Source: Proteromonas lacertae (Eukaryota > Sar > Bigyra > Opalinata > Proteromonadidae). Taken from it: a DNA stretch of 64,000 bases. Below the pieces are notes generated by a model, which saw nothing but the letters and a program-made list of their open reading frames with translations, was not told where the DNA came from and did not search any database. This document shows, piece by piece, positions 27,318-38,055 of this stretch (the stretch's first letter is position 1; each line of letters opens with the position of its first letter). Made by a program: the position numbers and the translations under genes. The stretch covers positions 1 to 64,000 of the forward strand of contig NGBS01000010.1 in the NCBI GenBank assembly GCA_002245135.1, in the 5' to 3' direction.

Positions 27318-29571
27318 TTACTTATTGTTCACTTGGTTATATCTTTCTTCAAATTCTTTTCTTTCTTCATTATCTTCTACACTTGATATATATTCATAAG
27401 CTTCAGTTAAATATTTCTTTGATTCTTCTATCTCATCCTATTCATTACATTAATATTAATATTATACACTGCTATAGTTTACAAACTTTTCATAATCACT
27501 TTTACATATTTCTAATGCAGACTTCAAATATTCCAATGCTTTTTTATATTCTTTCTATTATAATCATTATATTAAATCATTATACAATATTGAAATAACA
27601 TAAACCTATATGACATCTACAGTCATATTTTTGTTCACTTGTAGATGCACTTTCTAATGCACATTTATAATATTCCAATGCTTTTTTATATTCTTTCTAT
27701 TATAATCATTATATTATATCATTATACAATATTGAAATAACATAAACCTATATGACATCTACAGTCATATTTTTGTTCATTTGTAGATGCACTTTCTAAT
27801 GCAGACTTCAAATATTCTATTGCTCTTTCATATTCACTCTATTATAATCATTATATTAAATCATTATACAATATTGAAATAACATAAACCTATATGATAT
27901 CTACAGTTATATTTTTGTTCACTTGTAGATGCACTTTCTAATGCACATTTATAATATTCCAATGCTTTTTCATATTCTTTCTATTATAATCATTATATTA
28001 TATCATTATACAATAAAAAAATAACAACCACCTATAGCACATCTACATTTGTATTTTTGTTCATTTGTAGATGCACTTTCTAATGCAGACTTCAAATATT
28101 CTATTGCTCTTTCATATTCACTCTATTATAATCATTATATTATATCATTATACAATATTGAAATAACATAAACCTATATTATATCTACAGTTATATTTTT
28201 GTTCATTTGTAGATGCACTTTCTAATGCAGACTTCAAGTATTCTATTGCTTTTTTATATTCTTTCTATTATAATCATTATATTATATCATTATACAATAT
28301 TGATATAACGTAAACCTATATTATATCTACAGTTATATTTTTGTTCATTTGTACAGGCTAGTTCTAATGCAGACTTCAAATATTCTATTGCTCTTTCATA
28401 TTCACTCTATTATAATCATTATATTATATCATTATACAATATTGAAATAACATAAACCTATATGATATCTACAGTTATATTTTTGTTCATTTGTAGATGC
28501 ACTTTCTAATGCAGACTTCAAATATTCTATTGCTTTTACATATTCTTTCTATTATAATCATTATATTATATCATTATACAATATTGATATAACGTAAACC
28601 TATATTATATCTACAGTTATATTTTTGTTCATTTGTTAATGATATTTCTAATGCACATTTATAATATTCCAATGCTTTTTCATATTCTTTCTATTATAAT
28701 CATTATATTATATCATTATACAATATTGATATAACAATCACCTATATAATATCTACAGTTATATTTTTGTTCATTTGTACAGGCTAGTTCTAATGCAGAT
28801 TTAAAACATTCCAATACTTTTTCATATTCTTTCTAATTTACTTATTATAGAATACTATTATACAATATTGAAATAACATAAACCTATATGACATCTACAG
28901 TTATATTTTTGTTCATTTGTTAATGATATTTTTAATGCAGACTTCAAATATTCCAATGCTTTTTTATATTCACTCTATTATAATCATTATATTAAATCAT
29001 TATACAATATAGAAATAACAATCACCTATATTATATCTACATTTGTATTTTTGTTCATTTGTAGATGCACTTTCTAATGCAGACTTCAAATATTCCAATG
29101 CTTTTTTATATTCACTCTATTATAATCATTATATTAAATCATTATACAATATAGAAATAACAATCACCTATAGCACATCTACAGTTATATTTTTGTTCAT
29201 TTGTAGATGCACTTTCTAATGCAGACTTCAAATATTCCAATGCTTTTTCATATTCACTCTATTATAATCATTATATTAAATCATTATACAATATAGAAAT
29301 AACAATCACCTATAGCAAATCTACAGTTATATTTTTGTTCATTTCTAACTGCACTTTCTAATGCACATTTAAAACATTCTATTGCTCTTTCATAATCTTT
29401 CTATGGAGTTTATATAACATCATCAAAAGTCATACGGAATTAAAGTAATTAAATCCTTCTAGAAATTCATCATTGTATCGTGAAGCTAAGCTTTCATTTG
29501 ACTGTTTATTATAGACACACAGTATTTTATACTTTATCACTACTGATATTACATCTCATCATATTCATCAT
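27318..29571 (-). CDS. Tandem TPR-like repeat protein, one repeat per exon
   Basis: Helical-repeat scaffold, likely a protein-protein interaction platform. Starts MMNMMRCNISSDK, then SNESLASRYNDEFLEGFNYF, then about 14 near-identical 37-residue units of the type EYERAIEYLKSALESAST followed by NEQKYNCRYHIGLCYFNI, and a degenerate C-terminal unit ending ERYNQVNNK. The A/L/Y spacing is that of TPR or Sel1-like repeats, but 37 residues is longer than the usual 34. Each unit is one 111-bp exon, and the separating 31-nt introns are nearly identical and all phase 0. It begins about 250 bp upstream of the island. Specific function not recognisable. Confidence 0.75.
27430..29400 (-). repeat. 142-bp exon-plus-intron tandem array
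   Basis: About 14 tandem units, each 111 bp of exon plus a 31-nt intron starting GTATAATGAT and ending TTATAATAG. Introns differ by only a few bases between units, as the exons do, so the whole exon-intron unit has been duplicated recently and probably homogenised. Confidence 0.85.
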
Positions 29572-29823
29572 TTTGTATGAATCTGTTGTGAAACATCTCA
29601 TTAATACTGATTTTGAAACAACAGGACTAAAGGTACTAACTCTAAACACTTTTATCAATTCTACATTCTATTCAATATAAATACACCAATACTGATCGAA
29701 AATTATTCACATTCCTTTTTAAATATCTTGGAATTGATTTTATCATCAATTTTTATAATAACGAATTTGGGTTATTCGAAATGTTTTTCATAAACCAAAT
29801 ATCAAATATCTCTTTATATATAG

Positions 29824-29829
29824 TATATA
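29824..29829. repeat. Possible left target-site duplication TATATA
   Basis: Matches TATATA at 37989-37994 on the other side of the island. As the motif is palindromic and the genome is AT-rich, the exact length and boundary are ambiguous. Confidence 0.45.
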
Positions 29830-30240
29830 AATGGGACCCTGGGACATTGTCACAGAGTCCTAACGAGTTTTCTAGGGGTCCGTCCCTTTCTAGATTCAGA
29901 GTTGACTTTTACGGGGCCTTCATCGATTGCATCGATGAAGCTCCCGTAAAGGTCAACTCTGAATCTAGAAGGGGACGGACTCCTAGAACACTCGTTAGAA
30001 CTCTGTGACAATGTCCCAGGGTCCCATTTACGTAAGGTTCCTACGGGATTCCTCCTAACGGGGTCTATTGCCTACGGAGTCTACTTCCCTACGGGAACTC
30101 CTCTAAGCTATTTCTATATCTATCTATACCTACCAATACTTACCTATACCTTCCTATACCTACCTATACCTATTTATGAGACGATCTCCTACGGGTACTC
30201 CTGGAAGCTATCTAGAAGTGTTGGTCACCTCGAGGTGATG
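29829..30240 (+). repeat. Left terminal inverted repeat
   Basis: The outer 29829-30029 is a palindrome with its centre near CATCGATTGCATCGATG. The inner part has CTACGGG-type short repeats and a CTATACCTAC-type microsatellite, ending near CACCTCGAGGTGATG. It pairs with 37619-37989 in inverse orientation and is about 40 bp longer because of the microsatellite. Confidence 0.85.
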
Positions 30241-32822
30241 ATTCTAATCACGCTCTTGACTATCCTTGCTACGCTGGTGACCTTGTAAGGGCTTTTAATT
30301 GAATCGTGGAAACCAACTGGGGAACCGGGAGTTTACAATTGTTAACTTGTTACCAATTGTTAACTAGTTACCAAATGGTAACTCCGGGAGGTTCTAGCTA
30401 GTTGTGGATTTCTCAAGGCCCTTGAAGATAATGATTAGCAATCTCGGAAGGCTTCTGAAGGTATGTTTTATCATCCTTATAACTTTCCTAGATAAGTTCA
30501 TCCAAGACCTTCCCGAGAAGAACAGCCGTGTTGGCAAGGAAGGGAATCTCCCACGATGGGAGATTCCCTGACGCAGTCATGCACGGCTGGACGTATCTGG
30601 GAAGGTCTTGATGGTTCTTCTATTAATCAGTGACTTTATAACTGGAGGTTCTGGTTAGTACTGGATTTTCTCAAGGCCTTGAAGATCATCGTAAGTATTC
30701 TCGGGAGTTTCCTAGAGGTAAGTCTAATAGTCCTTGTTAATCAACTAGGTAACATTCAACTATCATCTATCCTAGCAAGGAAGGGATGTTCCTCCTTGAG
30801 TTATAACTCAAGGAGGAACCTCCCGACAAAGCCATGGAACTTCCATCAAGAGAGACTTCATTACAAAGTCAAGGAACATCCACGGGATCATTGCCTAGGT
30901 ATGCTTCATTGTCCTTATAACTCTTCTAGGTAAAGTTTAATTACATTGTCCAGGAGCTCACCGAGGAGATCACCATGATGACAAGGACGAGAGAAGTCCT
31001 CCTGAAGGCATAGTCGTAAGGAGGAGTTCTCTAGGACGTAGTCATGAATGGTGATCGTATCAGGGGAGGTACTACACTTTGAGCAATAACAAGACCAGGA
31101 GATCTTCATCCAGTTAAAGGACCATTATCAGAACCTCTTTAAGCAATCAACAACTTTGTTACCACTCCAGTTAGGCTTCAATTTCTCAAGGGTCCTTGAA
31201 GATCATTGTTATCAATCTTGGGAGCCTTATAAAGGTAAGTCTTATCGTCCTTGTTAATCAACTAGGTAACATTCAACTATCATCTATCTTAGCAAGGACG
31301 GGATGTTCCTCCTTGAGCTGTAACTCAAGGAGGAACCTCCTGACACAGTCATGGAACTTCCATCAAGAGACTGCATTACAAAGCCAAGGAACAGGATCAT
31401 TGCCTAGGTAAGTTTCATTGCCCTTCTAAGACTTGAATCCAAGATGCTCCAGCTAGTTCTGAATTTCTCAAAGGCCTTGAAGATTGTGATAAACAATCTC
31501 GGGAGGGTTCTGTAGGTATCTTCCATTAGCCTTGTAAGTCATCTACTAGGAAGCTCCTTACATACCAGTTTAGTTTATTTATTCCTGAAGGTAAAGTTCA
31601 TTCCCGAGGACAGCATCATCATCTAAGCAATCGTAGAAACGTGAATACCGTGATTGGGAAGCCTAGGATAAGTAGGAACTTACCTGAGCACTTGTTAGAG
31701 ATGTTACTGGAGGTAAGCTAATGAGCAATTTCTTAAGGTCAATTCCCCATCATCTGTCCAATGGAGATTGAATAGGAATCATTCTGAAGCTATTCACTAA
31801 ATACTGTAGCTGAACAATACATATACTAGGATCAGCAATCCATAAGCAAGGTCAAGATGCCCTAGTGGGCAGACTAGGTACCAACATCCCATCCCCTCCG
31901 GGTTCGAACCCCAGTACAGCTACTGCTTATATCTGAACCACCTCCTACATAGCCTTGCCTCATCAACTCAGGAGATCGCCAGCAACTTCTAAGATCCAAA
32001 TTCTAAAGAAAAAATTGAGTAGAGATGAATCTGAGATGAACAGTTCACTACGTAGTACAACAACAGATACCCTAGCACTAGAACGAGATCAACTGCAGGA
32101 GCTTAGGAAGCATTGAGTGACCCCTACTACAAGAAGCCTAGGAGTTGGAGGTGCATTCACAACTCTGATAGGGCCAAGAAAAATTGAACTGACCGGACTT
32201 AAGGACGTCGTAAGGAAGGTTTAAAAATAGGGACATAGAAAATATATCCTGGACTTAGTTGCTAAATTCCTGGACTTGGTTCACTACTGATTACATCTAC
32301 AGATCACTAAGCTAGGTTGCGTGATTGCCTAAGCTGATCCAAGAGGATATGGTAGTTAAGGGAGTCTTCAATAGCATAAGCTATGCTTACCATGGTTCAA
32401 TGTGACTGAATAGAAGATGCTATTCAAGTAAGATCAACAAGAGTTAACATCCATGGTTCACTACAAAGTACGTCTACAGATCAACTAACATAATCTGAAG
32501 GATTAACTGATTGAATGTATGAAGACTCTGGAATAGAAGTATAATCATAAGCATGATCAGGTGTTTAAGGATGTTGATAACTAGAACATCAAAGAAAGCA
32601 ATACCTCCGAGATAGAAGGAATGATAAAATCAGACTTCATTGAAGAGATATCGATAGTTCATTACATAGTACAAGTACATATCACCTACTAGTAACATAG
32701 GATCCATTAGCATAAGTCCAATGCCAATGTAAACAACAACAAATGCTAATATCAATAGTTCATATACGATACAACTACAGATGAGATAGTCTAGTTCAAT
32801 TTTTCCCTTGCAATCAGAAACA
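30241..32822. other. Island left half: hairpin-bearing degenerate repeats, no clear gene
   Basis: Four or more diverged units begin with a TCTCAAGG-CCTTGAAGAT type motif (about 30405, 30668, 31183, 31463). They include AGGTAAGT-like strings and short perfect stem-loops such as TTCCTCCTTGAG/CTCAAGGAGGAA (about 30790-30825 and 31305-31340) and AATCTCCCA/TGGGAGATT (about 30545-30570). No convincing long open frame was seen. The rest to 32822 looks noncoding. Confidence 0.55.
31861..31911 (+). other. tRNA-like Pol III A/B-box pair
   Basis: GGTTCGAACCC at 31901-31911 fits the B box, and TAGTGGGCAGA at 31863-31873 is a fair A box sitting in a five-base-pair D-arm-like stem. No matching acceptor stem or anticodon arm could be folded, so a working tRNA is unlikely. 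A SINE-type or tRNA-derived promoter is the more likely reading. Confidence 0.4.
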
Positions 32823-33561
32823 ATGATTAAATGCTCATCTTGTCATATCAGGGCCTCTAAGGAAGCCAATGCTGATGGATCTGGGTATTATAAGACTTGT
32901 AGTAGATGCCGAGAAAGAGCAAGTAGACGCACAATCGCTCTTATTGAGAAAGCATCACAAGGAAAGGAACTTGTTGAAGAATGATACTCAGCCCGTAAGC
33001 GATAAGCTATCCTGCAGTAGATGTCATCGAAGCTTAAGTCTATTGTTCTTTAAGAATCCCGATGGAGGTTACTTCAATTGTTGCCATCGTTGTAGGTGTA
33101 GAAGGAGCCTGGCTAAACATAAGCAACAGTCCAAGAACTCCACCAATGCTACTCCCGATCCAGCTCTTGACGAATTAAGGACAAGGATGAACCTAAAAAT
33201 CCAACGCAATAGACAAGAGATAGTGAAGATGATCAAGGAGAACTCCTATCTATTCAACTGGGATGAAGTCTTCAATCAGACCTTTATAACTCCATGCAAT
33301 AATTATCAACCAGCAAAAGAGCCTTGCAAGACCTTGATCTCGTTAGCATTAAGGAACAAGCAAGTCAAGATAGAGATAGATCCTCCGGTAAAGCCACTTC
33401 CAACCTGCTGCTTTATTACTCTCTACGATTGCTTAAGCATATTCAAGAATGATCTTCAACACGAGGTAGATTCAGCAAAGAATTGTAAAGACCTTGATAA
33501 TCCTCCTGTAAAGAGACCTATAACAAAACCCTCAGTATCCATCACGAGGTGCTTCAAGTGA
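32823..33561 (+). CDS. Zinc-ribbon-like coding region of the island
   Basis: Plus-strand coding-like region with two Cys-rich motifs of one family: CSSC with CSRC about 20 residues later, and CSRC with CHRC following KNPDGGYFNCC, each followed by basic residues. A charged region and a Cys-containing C-terminus follow. CxxC-CxxC modules of this sort are common in DNA-binding and transposon proteins. I do not assign a function. Its reading frame across the whole region was not settled. Confidence 0.45.
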
Positions 33562-34827
33562 TCCTCCAGCGAAGCATCTAAAGCTAGCTTCTGAAGCAAC
33601 TCCTTACCCGGCGAAGTCATCAGAAGCAGTAGTAGTAAACGCATCTACTGATAAGGAACGTGATTAACATTGTTGGTACATAGTAAAATGTTACCTTGGG
33701 TATGACCGAGGACAATAGAAATAATCAATTCAAGGAGCCTTACGGAGATGAGCAACTCAAGGACATGGTAAGTAATCAATTCAATAAACTAAAGGAGTCT
33801 TGGATAAGTTAATGATAGTAAGGACATCAACAACCCCGAGATAACAACCTTGGATCAATGACTCTGAAGATCATGAAGTAGTTGTAGGTACATAAAGAGT
33901 TACAATTGCAGACTATAGGAAGTGTGATCGATAATCCTTTACCTGAGTAGTCCTTACTTGTGATGCTAGGAATCATTACTAGTAAGTAAGTAAGTAGACC
34001 CGAGATATCGTATACTCCTCAAGTAGCAACACTGGCATAGATGTCCAAGAGTCTATAAGCTATCGATCGTAAGGTGATTATCAGTAGATAGGTAAATACA
34101 CTGACTTCAATAACAATACCGAGACTAGTAGTGATCAGACTGAAGGCTAGTACATTACTGAGGATCAACAACTTCGATGAACTAGAACTAGAAGGAATTG
34201 TCACTTGAGGGGTTACCATCAGTTCAAGAGATAGGTATCGGTAAAGATCACAAGTAGTTCTTCAAGAGATGTTAAGGATGAGATCAACTCTAACTTCAGT
34301 AGTCAGTCTCAAGGTACTTACCATAGCAGTGATCATAGACTGCTAGAACCGAGAGTGAAGACGAAGTACCTCATAGGTAATGCCTGTCACGTCCGAGAAG
34401 TCCAAGAAGGTTAAGGAGCATCTGGAATAGAGACGATTAGCAGATCCTTGGAAGTCAAAGGTGCAATTGAAGTCTACGGAGAGTAGTTGAACTTCAAAGG
34501 AGGCTTCTGACCATCGTATAAGTCTTATCGGAATAGAAGCATTGTAATTTAAGATGGTACATGATGATCGATACTATGAAGTTCACAGTATAGAGATCAC
34601 GCAACTCATTACAAAGACCGATAAAGTCATCTACATCCATCAGCTAGTAATCGCAAGGAGTTGAAGTTCATCGTGTGGATAGAGTAAGCAAGGAACTTCT
34701 CGGGAGGTAGGCAAAGCTGTTGAAGACCAGGACATGTTATGATATAAGAGATACCTGAGAAGTCATCTAAGTAAAGTAGCTCCTGGATCTATAAGTAAAG
34801 TTCTGATCTGGAATCATTTCTTAGGCA
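33562..34827. other. Island spacer between the two coding regions
   Basis: About 1.3 kb with moderate GC, many AGTAGT/GTAAGT-like short strings and no long open frame of protein-like composition. No RNA gene recognised. Confidence 0.45.
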
Positions 34828-37287
34828 ATGTTCAACACCGGGAACAACTTACGGGAGAACGATGAGGAGATGTTAAGGTTACTTAATACTATCGACAAGA
34901 CTACTTACGATGTGAAGCAAAAGATAGATGGGAAGGTCGTTGTTAAGTATGATAAGGACGTGTTGTTTCAAGACTCCCAGGAAGTGATTCAAAAGGCCTT
35001 GGGTTCTGGTGAACTCAAGGCCGTGATAGACTATGATAAGATCAATCCTCCATTGGTAAGCACTATCCAAGAAGTCCTCCGAGGAACACCCGTCAGTATC
35101 AATCAGAAGCAACAAGAAGAAGTAACCTCATCCACAACAGCTATCAAGAGAAAGTTGGATGATCACTCGGAGGAGTCATCTACGAAGTTGGCTAAGCTAG
35201 AGACTGATCATCATCAACTCCATGAGTACCTTCAAGGCACCTTACAACCAGATCATAAAGCTATTCAATCGACCTTAAAGGAAGTGCAAGATGAGACTGA
35301 TAAGATTGAAGGTATCGATCAGAAGCTCCAGGAAGTCAAGAACCTAAGTACTTTGCTTAACAACAAGATCCCTAAAGACTTCGGAGAGACAACTATCACA
35401 TCCTTGAGCAATATTGCTACTTGCAACAATGAACTTAAGCAGTACACGGAGAAGCAATTACCAGAGTTGTATAAGAGCATGGAGGATGTAAGCAATATCC
35501 TTGAATCCACCAACACTTCAATCGATCAATTGAAGGCATCAGAGGATGAGAAACTGGATCGTCTAAGTACCTTGTTGAAGTCATTATGTGAGAGTCTCAA
35601 CATCGGGGATGTTAACGTCTACGATATGATCAAGTACATCACTACGGTGGATGATAAGAGCCTTACGAAGCTCACTGACTTAGAGAAGCAGATCAAAGTA
35701 GCCTCCGAGGAGTTGATCAAGATGAAGAACAACTACGAGGAGTACAAGGCAATCAACACCGTGATTAACAACAACATGATTAAGTTCAAGGAGGTCTTAC
35801 AAGAGATTGAGATTGCCAATGGTTACAACAAGGACTTCAAGAACCAGATGAATGCTATGGAGGAAGAGATCGCCGGGTTGAATGGAGAAGCTGACAAGAC
35901 GAATACCTTCTGCACTGAGGAGAGAGCTACCACTATTGACAAGACCAAGGATATTGTAAGTAAGATAGATATCGATGATATCAACCAGTATTGTAGTAGC
36001 TCACAGAAGGAGAAGATTGATAAAGTCCATGAGCTGATCACCGGCATAGCCATCGAAGACATTAACAACTACTGCTCCTCCGAGAGACTTACCATTGTCA
36101 AGAGTATTGAGGAACTGATCAAAGGATTCATTACCGATAAGAGAACTAAGGAGATCGACGATGCCGACAACGCGATCAAGGAGTTTTGTACTATCCCGAG
36201 AAGTGCTGCTATCGATGAGACCAACACTGTTGTGAAGCACTTCTGTACTTCGGATCGATCGGAGAAGATAGATAAGTGTTATGAACGTGTCCATGACCTC
36301 AACAAGGAGAGTATTAACCAGTTCTGTACTGAAGGCCGTGGTAACTTCATTGATACAACAAAGGCCAGCACCGATGCAATCAAGATCAAGGTGGATTCTC
36401 TAAGCATCAACGATGTGAATGCAACCTGTGGCGTGGCTAGAAGGACTGAAGAAGACAACCTCCGAAGGAACTTGGATGGCTTCTTTAACAACACCCGTAA
36501 AGGACTGATCGATACAGCTATCAACAATGCAGCTGCTATCAGAACCAAGATCGATGGATTCAATACTGGGAATGTCAATAGCTTCTGTTCACCAGCTCAA
36601 TTAACCAAAGTCAATGAAGTACATTCAAAGATAGGAGACTGCCAGACAAGAGTCATTGAAGTCCAAGGCAAAGTTAACAACCTCAACAACCTGGCCGTAA
36701 CTCAAGTAAATAACTTTACCAGTGCAGCTCAATTAAGTAAGATCAACTCAGTCGATAGCAATGTCCAGGATGTCCAGAAGAAGTTGACCGAGTTGAAGAC
36801 ATCAGTAGAAAGTCTGGCTTCTCAAGGAGATGGATCATCGGAGATCAAGACCGTACTTAACCAGATGAGTAACACCTTGTCTTCGATATTGAACATGAAA
36901 GCAGCTAGCATGGACTCTCCTCTTGTGGCAGTTCCCATAAGCTTCTATAGTATAGTAAGACCTGATTGTAAATTCGAATGTTTACTTAAGGCTTATGTCA
37001 ATCGTGTAGAGCTGGAGTTCATATCAAGCAGCGGATGGATCGGGAAAGTGTGGGTGAAGGATGTGAATGCAAAGAGCTTTGCTAAGTTCAAGGAGTGGTT
37101 CCATCTTGATAAGAAGATAAGTCACTGGGTTGTTCCCAATCCTAGCGATCCTAACGTGACTGATTATGACAGACACTTCCTTGAATTCATCCCCGCCGAC
37201 AATTCAATTCATTGTGAATTCGGTATGATGCCAGGTAATGGAACAAGAGCAATCTGTATAGATGCTAACTTCAATGGTCCTCAATAG
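34828..37287 (+). CDS. 819-residue repeat-rich, fibre-like protein of the island
   Basis: The frame looks whole. The N-terminal two thirds are helical and hydrophilic with coiled-coil character. From about residue 350 to 640 lie nine or ten related units with the core IN-x-FC-x(3)-R-x(3)-ID, for example INQFCTEGRGNFIDTTKAST and VNSFCSPAQLTKVNEVHSKI. A more globular C-terminal domain of about 110 residues follows (SFYSIVRPDCKFECLLKAYV ... FGMMPGNGTRAICIDANF), rich in aromatics and Gly. A coiled or repeated shaft with a C-terminal head is the layout of fibres, adhesins and receptor-binding proteins, but no homologue was recognised. Codons such as AAG, GAG, CTC and ATC are used much more than in the host genes nearby. 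Confidence 0.75.
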   Translation: MFNTGNNLRENDEEMLRLLNTIDKTTYDVKQKIDGKVVVKYDKDVLFQDSQEVIQKALGSGELKAVIDYDKINPPLVSTIQEVLRGTPVSINQKQQEEVTSSTTAIKRKLDDHSEESSTKLAKLETDHHQLHEYLQGTLQPDHKAIQSTLKEVQDETDKIEGIDQKLQEVKNLSTLLNNKIPKDFGETTITSLSNIATCNNELKQYTEKQLPELYKSMEDVSNILESTNTSIDQLKASEDEKLDRLSTLLKSLCESLNIGDVNVYDMIKYITTVDDKSLTKLTDLEKQIKVASEELIKMKNNYEEYKAINTVINNNMIKFKEVLQEIEIANGYNKDFKNQMNAMEEEIAGLNGEADKTNTFCTEERATTIDKTKDIVSKIDIDDINQYCSSSQKEKIDKVHELITGIAIEDINNYCSSERLTIVKSIEELIKGFITDKRTKEIDDADNAIKEFCTIPRSAAIDETNTVVKHFCTSDRSEKIDKCYERVHDLNKESINQFCTEGRGNFIDTTKASTDAIKIKVDSLSINDVNATCGVARRTEEDNLRRNLDGFFNNTRKGLIDTAINNAAAIRTKIDGFNTGNVNSFCSPAQLTKVNEVHSKIGDCQTRVIEVQGKVNNLNNLAVTQVNNFTSAAQLSKINSVDSNVQDVQKKLTELKTSVESLASQGDGSSEIKTVLNQMSNTLSSILNMKAASMDSPLVAVPISFYSIVRPDCKFECLLKAYVNRVELEFISSSGWIGKVWVKDVNAKSFAKFKEWFHLDKKISHWVVPNPSDPNVTDYDRHFLEFIPADNSIHCEFGMMPGNGTRAICIDANFNGPQ

Positions 37288-37618
37288 TCGATGTGTGTTG
37301 GGTGAACTATCGGAGGATAACTATAAGCAGTGAAACCTTCGGAGCTGCCCAACCATGCTGCAAATAGTTTACCTTGCTTTGTTGGGCAGCAACAACTCCA
37401 AGAGATTCAACAACCTGGATGATGATCAAATGAAAGTACCTTCTCAATGATCCTGGTAATGAAGAAAGCAGTTCTTCTTCCGGGCATGGACAAGAACGTC
37501 TACGACGGAACCTTCCTTACCAAGTCCGATATTGCTCCGCAACATCGTCCTTGGTAAGGAAGCTTCCTCTGAGACATTCTTACCCATACTCCGAAAGAGA
37601 TCACTGCATCTTCATTAC
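37288..37618. other. Island right spacer with stem-loops
   Basis: Contains two clear inverted repeats, GCTGCCCAAC with GTTGGGCAGC (about 37345-37390) and CCTTACCAAG with CTTGGTAAGG (about 37518-37560). No gene seen. Confidence 0.55.
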
Positions 37619-37989
37619 CATCACCTCGAGGTAACCAACACTTCTAGATAGCTTTCAGGAGTACCCGTAGGAGATCGTCTCATAGATAGCTATAGGTAGG
37701 TATAGAAATAGCTTACAGGAGTTCCCGTAGGGAAGTAGACTCCGTAGGCAATCGACCCCGTTAGGAGGAATCCCGTAGGAACCTTACGTAAATGGGACCC
37801 TGGGACATTGTCACAGAGTCCTAACGAGTGTTCTAGGAGTCCGTCCCCTTCTAGATTCAGAGTTGACCTTACGGGAGCTTCATCGATGCAATCGATGAAG
37901 GCCCCGTAAAAGTCAACTCTGAATCTAGAAAGGGACGGACCCCTAGAAAACTCGTTAGGACTCTGTGACAATGTCCCAGGGTCCCATTT
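37619..37989 (-). repeat. Right terminal inverted repeat
   Basis: Inverse copy of the left end; the outer 37790-37989 is a palindrome of about 200 bp, with few differences from the left one. The inner boundary is at the CACCTCGAGGT motif. Confidence 0.85.
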
Positions 37990-38055
37990 ATATACTATAT
38001 AGGAAAATTGATAATCTTCAAAAAAATTATTCGTTTCATAGTTTTTATTCATTTA

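Larger units (their letters stand above)
29830..37988. mobile_element. 8.2-kb GC-richer island with palindromic terminal inverted repeats (unclassified)
   Basis: The base composition changes abruptly at both edges. The two ends are inverted copies over roughly 370-410 bp, and in each the outer 200 bp is itself a near-perfect palindrome starting AATGGGACCCTGGGACATTG. A possible 6-bp duplication TATATA flanks it. The inside has hairpin-bearing repeats, a tRNA-like Pol III box pair, a zinc-ribbon-like region and an open 819-codon frame, all in plus orientation. The 6-bp duplication and long terminal repeats resemble Polinton-type ends, but no polymerase B, integrase, protease or capsid gene was recognised. 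The family is thus unknown, and it may be non-autonomous. The strong likeness of the two ends suggests fairly recent insertion. Confidence 0.8.

Noticed and set aside
27430-29400. Regularly spaced repeats suggesting a CRISPR array
   Set aside because: The 142-bp units translate as one repeat per exon with intron borders, and the period is wrong for CRISPR.
29781-30008. 75-codon open frame in the left terminal repeat
   Set aside because: It follows the palindrome and is repeated in inverse at the right end; it has no protein-like features.
31861-31911. A functional tRNA gene
   Set aside because: No acceptor stem or anticodon arm could be paired around the B box.
29830-37988. Assignment of the island to Polintons
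   Set aside because: Only the ends (length and possible 6-bp duplication) fit; no family-defining gene was recognised.
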